Shown piece by piece: positions 1-7,571 of a stretch of DNA of 26,281 nucleotides (position 1 is the stretch's first letter; each line of letters opens with the position of its first letter). A model generated the notes under the pieces. That model did no database searches and had not been told where the DNA came from. It saw only the letters and a program-made list of their open reading frames with translations. The stretch lies in assembly GCA_964370645.1 (NCBI GenBank), contig CAYJJS010000025.1:1-26281 (forward strand), written 5' to 3'. Origin of the DNA: CAMQRS01 sp964370645 (lineage in GTDB: Bacteria; Bacillota_I; Bacilli_A; Erysipelotrichales; Erysipelotrichaceae). Position numbers and translations under genes: made by a program.

Positions 1-8
1 AAAATAAC

Positions 9-32
9 AAAAGCCACCTATTGGTGGCTTTT
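9..32 (-). terminator. Intrinsic terminator of the rnmV-rsmA-ispE unit
   Basis: A perfect 10-bp stem (AAAAGCCACC / GGTGGCTTTT) with a 4-nt loop. The ispE stop codon TAG lies at the loop and start of the second arm, so the hairpin forms within the last codons. The U-run after the minus-strand arm is short (TTTTGTTATTTT). The same hairpin is followed by TTTTACTTTT on the plus strand, so it may work in both directions. Confidence 0.6.
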
Positions 33-863
33 ACTTTTAGTTAATACACAATACGCATACATCTTTGCGTATTTTTTTTGCATTTCTTGCGCGAGTTTTT
101 TGTCTTTGGTTAGTGCAAAAACAGTACTCCCACTCCCCGACATCAATACACAATCAAAACCATCCTGTTGTAGTTGTTTTTTAATTGTAGCAATTATAGG
201 CGTAATGACAAAGGAGCTATCCTCCAAGGTATTTCCAGCACTATTACACATCTTCTTATAATCACCCATTATAAATGCACTTGCGCATTCTTCTACATTT
301 GGGTGTTTACATGTTGTAAAGTCGATACCTTCAAAAGCCTCTTTCGTACTCACTCCAGCCTCATCCTTTACAAGTAAAATATGAAAAGAGTCTTTGCCTT
401 CTATACATTGCAGTTGCTCTCCAATCCCTTTTACACGCGCCGCTCTATTGTAGTAACAAAAAGGCACGTCTGCACCAATTTGCTTCGCAATGGAAACCAT
501 TTGCGACTCACTTACTTGTAAGTTGCATAAAGATACAATAGCTTTCAACATAGCTGCAGCATCTGCACTACCTCCGGCCAAGCCTGCCTGCATAGGAATG
601 TTTTTCTCCACCTTCACATGAAAATGCTGTGTCAATGAAAACTGCTTACGCATCAGTTGAATTGCTTTGTATATAGTATTACTTTCATGAAGAGGAAAGT
701 TTAGTGCTTCACATCGAATACAATCCTCACTAGCAAGACTTACTTCTAAAACATCATGAATCTCTAATGGGAGCATAATCATATCCAATTCGTGATACCC
801 ATCTTTACGACGACAAACAACATCTAACGTTAAATTAATTTTCGCATTTGCTTCTACTCGCAT
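18..863 (-). CDS. ispE: 4-diphosphocytidyl-2-C-methyl-D-erythritol kinase
   Basis: A GHMP-family kinase of 281 aa that phosphorylates CDP-methylerythritol with ATP in the non-mevalonate (MEP) isoprenoid pathway; cytosolic. Visible: N-terminal AKINLTLDV (residues 7-15), the glycine-rich ATP motif PMQAGLAGGSADAA at 90-103, GADVPF at 130-135 with the catalytic Asp, and a late MSGSGSTVFA motif. Length is typical. An in-frame start 24 nt further upstream exists, but the ATG at 863 is preferred: it has GAGGTG five nt ahead and gives the family N-terminus MRVEANAKINL. It overlaps the end of rsmA by 29 bp, so it is translated from the rsmA message and probably coupled. The sporulation genes that lie between rsmA and ispE in Bacillus are missing. 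It implies that this organism makes isoprenoids by the MEP route. Confidence 0.95.
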   Translation of the reverse strand: MRVEANAKINLTLDVVCRRKDGYHELDMIMLPLEIHDVLEVSLASEDCIRCEALNFPLHESNTIYKAIQLMRKQFSLTQHFHVKVEKNIPMQAGLAGGSADAAAMLKAIVSLCNLQVSESQMVSIAKQIGADVPFCYYNRAARVKGIGEQLQCIEGKDSFHILLVKDEAGVSTKEAFEGIDFTTCKHPNVEECASAFIMGDYKKMCNSAGNTLEDSSFVITPIIATIKKQLQQDGFDCVLMSGSGSTVFALTKDKKLAQEMQKKYAKMYAYCVLTKSKSHQ

Positions 864-1707
864 AATACACCTCATACAAACGCACAAAACTTTCTAGCGC
901 TAAGGATTCTGCTCTAGTTGACTCTGCTATATTCGCTTGTTGTAACAACTGTTTCGCGATCTCTTTATTCTCGCAAAATAACCCAAAATTATTCAAGATT
1001 GTCTTTCTACGTTGCTTAAAGCAAGCTTTAACCAACTCATAAAATACGGATTCATCTTCTAAATCATATTTTTTATTAAATTGAAACTGCACAACTGCAC
1101 TGTCCACATTTGGTTTTGGATTAAACACATGTTTTGAAATCTTCATTACATTTTTCACATCACAACGAAATTGTGTGATAACACTCAATGCATTATAATC
1201 TTTTGTATTCACTTGTGCACTAAAACGGTCAGCCACTTCTTTTTGCATCATAACAGTGATTTGCTTGATTTCACTGTTACTTTCAAAAATTTTAAACAAA
1301 ATAGGAGTTGTAATATAGTAAGGCAAATTTGCAGCTACCACAATATCACAGTCTTCCTCTTTATATCGATTTACCCATTCGTTTAAATCTACTTGTAGAA
1401 AATCCTTATGCACTATTTCTACATTGTCACAATCTTGCAATGTATCTGCTAATACCTCTAACAAACGATCATCAATTTCAAAAGAAACAACTTTTTTCGC
1501 ATATTGACTTAAGTATTGTGTTAAAGCACCAATACCAGGTCCAATTTCAAATGCAATGGTATCTCTATTTGACATTGCTGAAGACGCTATCTTCTCTACA
1601 ATTTGACTTTCCACTAAAAAGTTTTGGCCATAATTCTTTTTTGCATATAATCCATACTTATCTAATATCTCTTTTGTTTTACTTGGTGTTGCAATGATCT
1701 GCTTCAT
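835..1707 (-). CDS. rsmA: 16S rRNA (adenine1518-N6/adenine1519-N6)-dimethyltransferase
   Basis: KsgA/RsmA, 290 aa, dimethylates two adjacent adenines in helix 45 of 16S rRNA using S-adenosylmethionine and acts as a late 30S assembly checkpoint. Seen: the N-terminal GQNFL (27-31), the SAM-binding motif FEIGPGIGALT (53-63), the acidic FEID (76-79), and the catalytic NLPY at 127-130 followed by YITTP. Length is normal. The ATG has a clear AGAGGAG site upstream. The first 29 bp overlap the end of rnmV and the last 29 bp overlap ispE, so the three genes form one translationally linked unit. Loss of RsmA is known to give kasugamycin resistance in other bacteria. Assignment is secure. Confidence 0.96.
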   Translation of the reverse strand: MKQIIATPSKTKEILDKYGLYAKKNYGQNFLVESQIVEKIASSAMSNRDTIAFEIGPGIGALTQYLSQYAKKVVSFEIDDRLLEVLADTLQDCDNVEIVHKDFLQVDLNEWVNRYKEEDCDIVVAANLPYYITTPILFKIFESNSEIKQITVMMQKEVADRFSAQVNTKDYNALSVITQFRCDVKNVMKISKHVFNPKPNVDSAVVQFQFNKKYDLEDESVFYELVKACFKQRRKTILNNFGLFCENKEIAKQLLQQANIAESTRAESLALESFVRLYEVYYASRSKCEN

Positions 1708-2239
1708 ATATCTCCTCTAACAATGCATGTAATTGTTGTCTATTTATTTGTAATAAATTTAATCTTTTCCATAATGTTTTCACATTACATTTTCCTATAA
1801 ATAATGCATTACCTACTTGTTCTCGTAATTTTGCACTATTGCTATTACCGCTCATTCCTAATTCCATTAAATCTTGTAAGGAAATACTTTGCGTGAACTG
1901 TTCTTCATAAGTTAAAACGTGTTGCAAGGCCTCAATAATATCTTCCTTGTTGGCATGTTCTATTCCTACCTTACGTGATGTTTTTGCCTTCTCTCTTTGA
2001 ATAAATGCATGTTTTACTCCTGGTATTTGTTCATTGATAAGACTACGTATTTTATTACCAGGATAATCTGGATCCGTAAAAACTATAATACCACGAGTTT
2101 GTTGCAATTGCTTCAACAACTTTATCTTCTGCTTTGATAAATGTGTACCACTTGTTTCAATCGTATCACACTCCACACACTGCAATAACTTATTCGTATC
2201 ATTTTTTCCTTCTACAACTATAATTTCTTTCACTTTCAT
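1679..2239 (-). CDS. rnmV: Ribonuclease M5 (5S rRNA maturation)
   Basis: A Toprim-domain endonuclease of 186 aa. In Bacillus subtilis, RNase M5 trims both ends of 5S rRNA precursor bound to ribosomal protein L18. Seen: the Toprim Glu in IIVVEGKND (E10) and the DPD acidic pair (56-58) in IVFTDPDYPGNKIRS, then a KVGIEHA segment typical of the family. The start MKVKEIIVVEG matches the family N-terminus; the in-frame codon 18 nt upstream lies inside the -10 box and is rejected. There is no Shine-Dalgarno sequence: a TATAAT box ends 6 nt before the ATG, so the message is probably leaderless. It sits downstream of the 3D-domain gene and its terminator, and upstream of rsmA. Confidence 0.93.
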   Translation of the reverse strand: MKVKEIIVVEGKNDTNKLLQCVECDTIETSGTHLSKQKIKLLKQLQQTRGIIVFTDPDYPGNKIRSLINEQIPGVKHAFIQREKAKTSRKVGIEHANKEDIIEALQHVLTYEEQFTQSISLQDLMELGMSGNSNSAKLREQVGNALFIGKCNVKTLWKRLNLLQINRQQLHALLEEIYEADHCNTK

Positions 2240-2245
2240 ACACGT

Positions 2246-2254
2246 ATTATAGCA
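2246..2254 (-). promoter_or_regulatory. Extended -10 promoter of rnmV-rsmA-ispE
   Basis: On the minus strand the bases read TGC-TATAAT, a perfect extended -10 element. It lies directly after the T-run of the previous gene's terminator. No good -35 box is visible at 16-18 nt. A start 6-7 nt downstream of the box falls on the rnmV ATG at 2239. The transcription start itself is inferred. Confidence 0.6.
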
Positions 2255-2255
2255 C

Positions 2256-2280
2256 AAAAAAAAGAGTACGTGCGTACTCT
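2256..2280 (-). terminator. Intrinsic terminator of the 3D-domain gene
   Basis: An 8-bp perfect stem AGAGTACG / CGTACTCT with a 2-4 nt loop, followed on the minus strand by eight T residues. The stop codon of the 3D-domain gene overlaps the first arm. This isolates rnmV transcription from the upstream gene. Confidence 0.85.
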
Positions 2281-2947
2281 AATATCCATAACGAATCAAT
2301 TTCATCATCGGTTGCTTTGAATAATCAATGCTAATTCCACTAGATACTTGACTACCTACAAATAAGTCTAAGTGATTTAATGTCATTGCTCCACGATCCA
2401 AAACAATTGCTTGAAAAGGTACACCAGGTGTTAATCCTTTTCCTGAGAATCCATGATTACTTACTTCAATGATTGTTCCAAATGGAATACTTCCTCCTGT
2501 TGCAACAATATAATACCCATTGAATGTAATACCATCTTGCCACACTCCATTAGATTGTTGTACTCCGTCAAAAGATAATGAAATCCCTGACGCTGTATAT
2601 CCATACCCATTTGAATTTACACAACCGCTACAATCTGTACCATACGTTGTGATTTTAGCAGGTACTGCTACATCAGCATTCAACAATGTTTTTTCTACTT
2701 CTTTATATTCTGGTTGCGTTGTTGCTACTTGTACTTGTTGCAACACTGTACTTGCTTTTAGAGTTTCCTTTTCTACTTCTACTACTTCTACTGCCTTCAC
2801 TTCATTTACTGGCATTTCAATTTGTGCTACTTCTGCCTCTACACTTTGTGAAGCATCAACACTTAACGTTAAACCTAATAATGAGAACACTAAACAAACG
2901 ACTAGAAACAATTCATGTGTAATTACGTAAAATATTTTATTTTTCAC
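2279..2947 (-). CDS. Secreted or membrane-anchored 3D-domain protein (YabE/YocH-like)
   Basis: A 222-aa exported protein. It begins at a GTG at 2947 with AGGAGG seven nt ahead; the longer in-frame reading has no ribosome site. Residues 1-10 are short and basic, 11-32 form one hydrophobic segment (signal peptide or anchor), 35-100 are a low-complexity linker rich in Val, Glu, Ala and Thr, and 98-222 hold the 3D domain. Domain marks are TTYGTDCSGCVNSNGYGYTASG-like Cys/Gly spacing at 100-121, the DRG at 184-186 and LDLFVGS at 193-199. These carry the conserved aspartates of the lytic transglycosylase-like double-psi barrel fold. In B. subtilis, yabE lies in the same place next to rnmV and encodes a cell-wall protein. 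Here the G5 and DUF348 parts of YabE are absent. The likely role is peptidoglycan remodelling; substrate is not determined. Confidence 0.82.
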   Translation of the reverse strand: MKNKIFYVITHELFLVVCLVFSLLGLTLSVDASQSVEAEVAQIEMPVNEVKAVEVVEVEKETLKASTVLQQVQVATTQPEYKEVEKTLLNADVAVPAKITTYGTDCSGCVNSNGYGYTASGISLSFDGVQQSNGVWQDGITFNGYYIVATGGSIPFGTIIEVSNHGFSGKGLTPGVPFQAIVLDRGAMTLNHLDLFVGSQVSSGISIDYSKQPMMKLIRYGY

Positions 2948-3008
2948 AATAATTCCTCCTGTTTTTTCTAATTTAAAACTATATTTGCTTTTCAAAACAA
3001 ACAACATA

Positions 3009-3036
3009 ATTCTATCACTTGCCTTATTTTTTGCAA
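3009..3036 (-). promoter_or_regulatory. Promoter of the 3D-domain gene
   Basis: On the minus strand TTGCAA (3031-3036), a 16-nt spacer, then TAGAAT (3009-3014) preceded by TGA, so it is also an extended -10. The predicted 5' leader is about 55 nt. The remaining part of the gap to tatD (3037-3136) shows no hairpin terminator. Confidence 0.6.
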
Positions 3037-3136
3037 ATTTCAGTGCTTTTACTGGCCTATATTACATTCTCAACATTCAAAATCACATAATGTTTAAAAG
3101 ACTATACTCTTATTTTGAAAAAATCGTGCCAATCGT

Positions 3137-3907
3137 CTATTTTCTGTTATTAAATAGCTTTTTATATGTATTTGACATGGTTTTTTCCATTTCTTCTGCG
3201 TCTACTTTCAATAATTCACAAAGCATATCAAATGTATATTGCACATACTTTACCTCATTCGCTTTACCGCGAAATGGATGGGGGGTTAAATATGGACAAT
3301 CTGTCTCAACAAATATTTTATCCTTCTCGCAAACACTAGGTACTTCTTGTAAATTTTTCGCATTTTTAAACGTTAACGGACCTGCAAAAGAAATATATCC
3401 TCCCATCTTCATAATGCGTTGAGCCACTTCTTTGCTCGCACTAAAGCAATGCATTAAGAAATCAACCTTACAGTGTTTTTCTAATATCTCTAAGGTATCC
3501 TGTGTAGCATCACGCATATGTACAACAATAGGTATATCATACGTATTCGCTAATGCTATTTGTCTTATAAATGCTTCTTTTTGTATTGCACGCTCCACAT
3601 TGTCCCAATAGTAATCAAGTCCAATTTCTCCCAATGCAACAATTTCTTTATTTTTTATACATGTTTCCAAATACACATAATCTTCTTCTGTGACATCATT
3701 AATATCGCAAGGATGAAATCCATACATAACATCAAAGTAGTTAGGATCTTTTTCTTGCACTAACTTCGCTCTTTCAAACTCTATTTGATTGGTACATACA
3801 ATCATAACCTTTTCTATACCTTGTTGTTTTGCATTTTGTATCACTTCTTCAATTTGTCCATACATCTTATCACATGTAATATGTGCGTGTGTATCTATCA
3901 CTCCCAT
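3137..3907 (-). CDS. tatD: TatD family metal-dependent deoxyribonuclease
   Basis: A 256-aa TIM-barrel hydrolase of the TatD/YabD family, which has DNase activity in characterised members. Metal and catalytic residues are all present: DTHAH (H7, H9), GEIGLDYYW (E94), VVHMRD (H130), MHCFS (H153) and VETDCPY (D203), followed by TPHPFRGKANE. Length is standard. The start has only a weak AAAGGT ribosome site but gives the expected N-terminus. It lies upstream of the 3D gene, as yabD lies upstream of yabE in Bacillus. It follows the mnmE terminator, so it should have its own promoter; candidate -10 boxes (TACTAT, TATACT at about 3934-3946) exist but I cannot choose between them. Confidence 0.9.
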   Translation of the reverse strand: MGVIDTHAHITCDKMYGQIEEVIQNAKQQGIEKVMIVCTNQIEFERAKLVQEKDPNYFDVMYGFHPCDINDVTEEDYVYLETCIKNKEIVALGEIGLDYYWDNVERAIQKEAFIRQIALANTYDIPIVVHMRDATQDTLEILEKHCKVDFLMHCFSASKEVAQRIMKMGGYISFAGPLTFKNAKNLQEVPSVCEKDKIFVETDCPYLTPHPFRGKANEVKYVQYTFDMLCELLKVDAEEMEKTMSNTYKKLFNNRK

Positions 3908-3970
3908 TTTAATAACTTACCTTTCTAGTATATTTATAGTATTCACCAAATATACATTTTTAATCATATA

Positions 3971-4004
3971 ATGAAAAATAAGAAGTCTTGCAGACCTCTT
4001 ATTT
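3971..4004 (-). terminator. Intrinsic terminator of mnmE
   Basis: Two stacked stems (8 bp AAATAAGA/TCTTATTT and 4 bp GTCT/AGAC with a single mismatch between them) around a 3-nt loop, then TTTTTC on the minus strand. The mnmE stop codon TAA is inside the first arm. Confidence 0.8.
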
Positions 4005-5333
4005 ACCCAAACAGAAATTAGAGAATAGCGTATCCAATAAATCATCACGGTTCACTTCACCTAATATCTCTTTCAAATGCGTATACGCATTTTGTAAATC
4101 AATAGCAACTAAGTCTAATTGCATTTCCAACTTTAATGCTTGTTTGGCATCCACCATGTTTTGTTTCGCCTCACGCATCAAAGCGATCTGTCTTTCATTA
4201 TTCAAAGTCGCCTGTGTTAATGCAATAGTATGTTGCTCATACAACATATTAATTGCTTCAATTAACATATGAACATCTTGTTGTTTAGCACTGATCCATA
4301 TTTGATCATCTACTGTTGTAGATTGATCTTTTTTATTATATACAACTAAACGTACTTTATCTTTCGTACGCTCTAACAATTCGTAATCTTCTGCTTCAAG
4401 CGGTTTACTACCATCTAGTAACACGATTACTAGTTGGGCATCCTCAATTGCTTGTATACTCTTTTCAATCCCTATGCGTTCTACTACATCCTCGCTCTCA
4501 CGAATACCTGCTGTATCAATTACATGTAAGGTCACATGTTGTAAACGCACACTTCCTTCTACAATATCACGAGTAGTACCAGCAATATTCGTTACAATTG
4601 CCTTATCTTCTTCCAATAAAGCATTTAATAAACTGGATTTACCCACATTCGGTTTTCCAACAATTGTTGTTTTGATTCCTTCTCGCATAATTTTACCACT
4701 TTGTGCTTGTGCTAAGATTGCATCCATCTTAATTAACCACTCACATACTTTAGGCAATAACACATCTTTACTCAATTGCTCTACATCATCATATTCTGGA
4801 TAATCAATATTCACCTCTATATGTGCAATCATATCTAATAATTCTTCAATAAATGGATTCAACAAAGCAGATACACTTCCTTTTATTGCTTGAATTGCAA
4901 CTTGCGATGCATTTTCATCGCTTGACTGAATCATATCTTGAATAGCTTCTGCTTGCGTCAAATCGATTTTCCCATGTAAGAATGCCCTTTGCATAAACTC
5001 TCCATTACGCGCTAAACGTGCACCGTTTTCTAAGCAAAGCACTAATATTTTTTTAGTCACATAAATTCCACCATGACAATTGATTTCCACCACATTCTCT
5101 CCTGTGAAACTTTTTTTATCCAAAAACACACTAATCAAAACCTCATCTATAACTTGATTTGATGTTGGATCTATAATATTTGCATAGTGAATTGTATTTC
5201 CTTTTTTACTTTTTAAATCAATAGTACAAATCTTATCCACTATTTCAATTGCATCATTTCCACTGACACGAACAATACTAATTGCACCTTCACTCAAAGC
5301 AGTTGAAATTGCTGCGATACTATCATATAACAT
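3999..5333 (-). CDS. mnmE: tRNA uridine-5-carboxymethylaminomethyl(34) synthesis GTPase MnmE
   Basis: A 444-aa potassium-dependent GTPase that, with MnmG, modifies the wobble uridine of several tRNAs. Domains: N-terminal formyl-THF-binding domain (about 1-118), a helical domain split around the G domain, and the G domain with GKPNVGKS (226-233), TTRD (253-256), DTAG (273-276), NKKD (333-336) and SAK (348-350). It ends in the required C-terminal motif CLGK (441-444), whose Cys is catalytic. The ribosome site is GAGGTG. In most Bacillota mnmE is followed by mnmG and rsmG; here mnmG is not in the window and rsmG lies 11.6 kb away. It is followed by its own terminator, so it appears monocistronic. 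Confidence 0.96.
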   Translation of the reverse strand: MLYDSIAAISTALSEGAISIVRVSGNDAIEIVDKICTIDLKSKKGNTIHYANIIDPTSNQVIDEVLISVFLDKKSFTGENVVEINCHGGIYVTKKILVLCLENGARLARNGEFMQRAFLHGKIDLTQAEAIQDMIQSSDENASQVAIQAIKGSVSALLNPFIEELLDMIAHIEVNIDYPEYDDVEQLSKDVLLPKVCEWLIKMDAILAQAQSGKIMREGIKTTIVGKPNVGKSSLLNALLEEDKAIVTNIAGTTRDIVEGSVRLQHVTLHVIDTAGIRESEDVVERIGIEKSIQAIEDAQLVIVLLDGSKPLEAEDYELLERTKDKVRLVVYNKKDQSTTVDDQIWISAKQQDVHMLIEAINMLYEQHTIALTQATLNNERQIALMREAKQNMVDAKQALKLEMQLDLVAIDLQNAYTHLKEILGEVNRDDLLDTLFSNFCLGK

Positions 5334-5364
5334 ATTACACCTCTTTTGTATACTCCATTATCCT

Positions 5365-5373
5365 ATCTTATCA
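5365..5373 (-). promoter_or_regulatory. Probable extended -10 promoter of mnmE
   Basis: The minus strand reads TGA-TAAGAT about 32 nt ahead of the mnmE ATG. No convincing -35 box is seen. It fits the extended -10 form found at several other promoters of this window. Confidence 0.4.
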
Positions 5374-5420
5374 TAATACGAATGAAATATCGATATTTAT
5401 AATAACCTACTACTTATATT

Positions 5421-5449
5421 AAAAAAGTGATGTGTTATAAACATCACTT
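5421..5449 (-). terminator. Intrinsic terminator of araC-gldA
   Basis: A 9-bp stem AAGTGATGT / ACATCACTT with a 7-nt loop, followed on the minus strand by a run of six T, five bases after the gldA stop codon. Confidence 0.85.
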
Positions 5450-5454
5450 ACGAT

Positions 5455-6561
5455 TTATGAATATTTTTTGTGAAAATCCTTACCAATTGCATCCGCAGCT
5501 AACAATCCTTCATAAATTAATTTAGTAGTTACTTCAAATGGTAAATTATGTACTGTTCTTCCTACTTTATTTGTCTTATCTGCCACTTCCCATAGCATCT
5601 CTTTATCTATCTCTTGATATCCAAAATCATCAAAACAAATTGGCAATCCTACATCTATACAAAATTTTAATACTGCATTTAATTCTGCATCTTCTACATT
5701 CTCCATCACTAATTGAACAATGGTACAGAAAGCAACAATGTTTCCATGATAAGCCTTATGTAGTTCTGGAATTAACGTGAAGCCCTTCTGTATAGCATGT
5801 GCTGCACCAAGTCCTCCACTTTCAAATCCAATACTCGATAACAAAGTATTTACCTCAACAATAGATTCGAATGCTGGTGTAATCACACCGGCTTCAGCAG
5901 CGATTTTTGCACGTACTCCATCTCTTTGAAGGATCTCCCAACACTTACTAGCCATCGCAGTTCCTGCAATCGTTGGAGTCCCTTTCACTTGATTATTTTT
6001 TCCTGAGGCTCTACAAACTCTCGCCTCAAAGAAAGTAGACATTGCATCTCCCATACCTGCTACTAACAATTTAACTGGTGCTTTAATAATGATATCCGTA
6101 TCTACAAGCACCAAATTAGGATTGGCTTCTAAAAACAACCAATCATCAAACTCACCATCATCATGATACAACACACTTGTAGAACTACAAGGCGCATCGG
6201 TTGACGCAGCAGTAGGTACAATAACCATTTGCATATGTAAAAGATGTGCAATCGCTTTAGCACTGTCCATCGTTTTACCTCCACCAATACCTAAAATTAC
6301 AGTCGATTGTTTTTCTTTTGCAACTTCCATATAACGATTCACTGTATTTCTAGAACATTCTCCATAAAATGACTCACAATGCACAAATAACTCATTATCT
6401 TTTGCACACTTTTCTAAGATTGGTTTCACCACATCAAACACTGCTGGATCAATAATAGCAAATAACCTCTTACCCATTCCTTCCACTAGATGCTGATCAA
6501 TTTCATGTAACGCGCCTGGTCCCTGCACATATTTAGCAGGACATTTTAATATATTACTCAT
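5455..6561 (-). CDS. gldA: NAD-dependent glycerol dehydrogenase
   Basis: A 368-aa member of the iron/zinc alcohol dehydrogenase family III that oxidises glycerol to dihydroxyacetone with NAD+. Seen: nucleotide motif GIGGGKTMDSAKA (91-103), PTAASTDAPCS (117-126), and the three metal ligands D172 (GMGDAMST), H255 (AAHAIQKG) and H272 (AYHGNIVAF). Length is typical. It has a strong AGGGGG ribosome site and starts 23 bp after the araC stop with no terminator between, so araC-gldA is probably one transcript. No dihydroxyacetone kinase (dhaKLM) is adjacent, so the downstream step must be encoded elsewhere; activity on another small diol is possible. Confidence 0.87.
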   Translation of the reverse strand: MSNILKCPAKYVQGPGALHEIDQHLVEGMGKRLFAIIDPAVFDVVKPILEKCAKDNELFVHCESFYGECSRNTVNRYMEVAKEKQSTVILGIGGGKTMDSAKAIAHLLHMQMVIVPTAASTDAPCSSTSVLYHDDGEFDDWLFLEANPNLVLVDTDIIIKAPVKLLVAGMGDAMSTFFEARVCRASGKNNQVKGTPTIAGTAMASKCWEILQRDGVRAKIAAEAGVITPAFESIVEVNTLLSSIGFESGGLGAAHAIQKGFTLIPELHKAYHGNIVAFCTIVQLVMENVEDAELNAVLKFCIDVGLPICFDDFGYQEIDKEMLWEVADKTNKVGRTVHNLPFEVTTKLIYEGLLAADAIGKDFHKKYS

Positions 6562-6584
6562 TTCAATTCCCCCTTTTATTTTAA

Positions 6585-7448
6585 TTATATATACCTTTCA
6601 TCCAGGCTGTCAATTGTACTTTCACTACTATTTTTACTTTTCACATAGGCACTTGGCGACATACCAGTCGCCTTATGAAAGCGTTTCGCAAAATTCACAC
6701 TATCTTCATAACCAACCGAGTAAGCCACTCCTTGCATAGATAAGTGTCCTTGCCTTAATAACTGTTTTGCATGTTGTATACGTAACATTGTTAAATACTC
6801 TTTCACAGATGTTTGCATACTCTCTTGAAACGCTCTAAATAGATGACTTCGACTAATACCCACATATTGTGCTACATCCTCCACACGTATTGGATAGGAG
6901 TAATTGGCTTGTATATAATGAATTGCTTTATTGGTATACACTTGATAACTGGAAAATGTCACTTCTTTATCTTCCTTCATAAATAAAGAAAACAATTTGT
7001 ACAACTCCCCCGTCATTTGTAAAGCATGTTGAATATCATTCCCCCTTGCCTTATATATTTGTAGTAATCTACGTCTAATAGTCGTACTCATTTCATTTTG
7101 ATGCATAACAACATTTTGTTTGGAAAACCCTGATGCTTTCAAAATTGTGTGTACATCTGTCCCACGAAAACCTACCCAAGCATATTCCCATGGATTTTGT
7201 TCATCCGCATAATAAGAAACTTCCACGAAAGGATAAATTAAAAAGGTATCTCCTGCCTCTAGTGGTATCCACTTTCCATTTACTTTATAGTACCCCTTCC
7301 CACACACAACGTGATGTAATAAATAATGATCACGAATAGCTGGTCCCCAACTATGTCCAGGCAAGCACTTTTGATATCCTGTGTTTTGTATGGATAATGA
7401 AATGAGATTCTGATCTTGTGATTTATATGAATTTTTATACGCTTCCAT
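6585..7448 (-). CDS. AraC family transcriptional regulator with cupin sensor domain
   Basis: A 287-aa regulator. Residues about 20-150 form the AraC-type cupin sensor (LEAGDTFLIYPFVEVSYYAD is its core), a layout common in MsmR-type sugar regulators. Residues about 175-275 hold two helix-turn-helices: VGISRSHLFRAFQ and the signature VGYEDSVNFAKRFHKATG with MSPSAY. It is divergent from galE across 123 bp and is co-oriented with gldA, 23 bp upstream of it. Both the galE-galT and araC-gldA units are candidates for its control. Its ligand is not determinable; the neighbours point to a galactoside or glycerol-type compound. The start has AAGGAG seven nt ahead. Confidence 0.85.
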   Translation of the reverse strand: MEAYKNSYKSQDQNLISLSIQNTGYQKCLPGHSWGPAIRDHYLLHHVVCGKGYYKVNGKWIPLEAGDTFLIYPFVEVSYYADEQNPWEYAWVGFRGTDVHTILKASGFSKQNVVMHQNEMSTTIRRRLLQIYKARGNDIQHALQMTGELYKLFSLFMKEDKEVTFSSYQVYTNKAIHYIQANYSYPIRVEDVAQYVGISRSHLFRAFQESMQTSVKEYLTMLRIQHAKQLLRQGHLSMQGVAYSVGYEDSVNFAKRFHKATGMSPSAYVKSKNSSESTIDSLDERYI

Positions 7449-7495
7449 AAATATCTCCTTGCAACAAAATGACTGTTATATAATACAAAAAATAA

Positions 7496-7524
7496 TTGTG
7501 ATATATACACATATTGTATATGAT
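7496..7524 (+). promoter_or_regulatory. Promoter of galE-galT with internal inverted repeat
   Basis: TTGTGA (7496-7501), a 17-nt spacer and TATGAT (7519-7524). A 6-bp inverted repeat ATATAC-N7-GTATAT (7503-7521) fills the spacer and enters the -10 box, which is where a repressor would act. The other strand of the same region carries a TATTAT/TATAAC-like -10 for araC, so the two promoters face away from each other here. Confidence 0.55.
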
Positions 7525-7537
7525 TAAGAAGTAATAA

Positions 7538-7554
7538 GCAATCATATGCATTGC
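7538..7554 (+). repeat. Inverted repeat in the galE 5' leader
   Basis: GCAAT-N7-ATTGC with a CATATG core, 17 nt long, just upstream of the AAAGGAG ribosome site of galE. It could be an operator or a weak hairpin near the ribosome site. Direct evidence is only the symmetry. Confidence 0.35.
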
Positions 7555-7571
7555 CAAAGGAGACATAAAGC

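Noticed and set aside
835..1707. Identical 29-bp overlaps on both sides of rsmA
   Set aside because: rsmA/ispE and rnmV/rsmA both overlap by 29 bp, but each start is set by its own ribosome site and the equal length is most likely chance.
2520..2930. 136-codon plus-strand open frame opposite the 3D-domain gene
   Set aside because: It is the complement of the Val/Glu-rich linker, has no ribosome site and shows low-complexity Thr/Cys/Ser composition, so it is a shadow frame.
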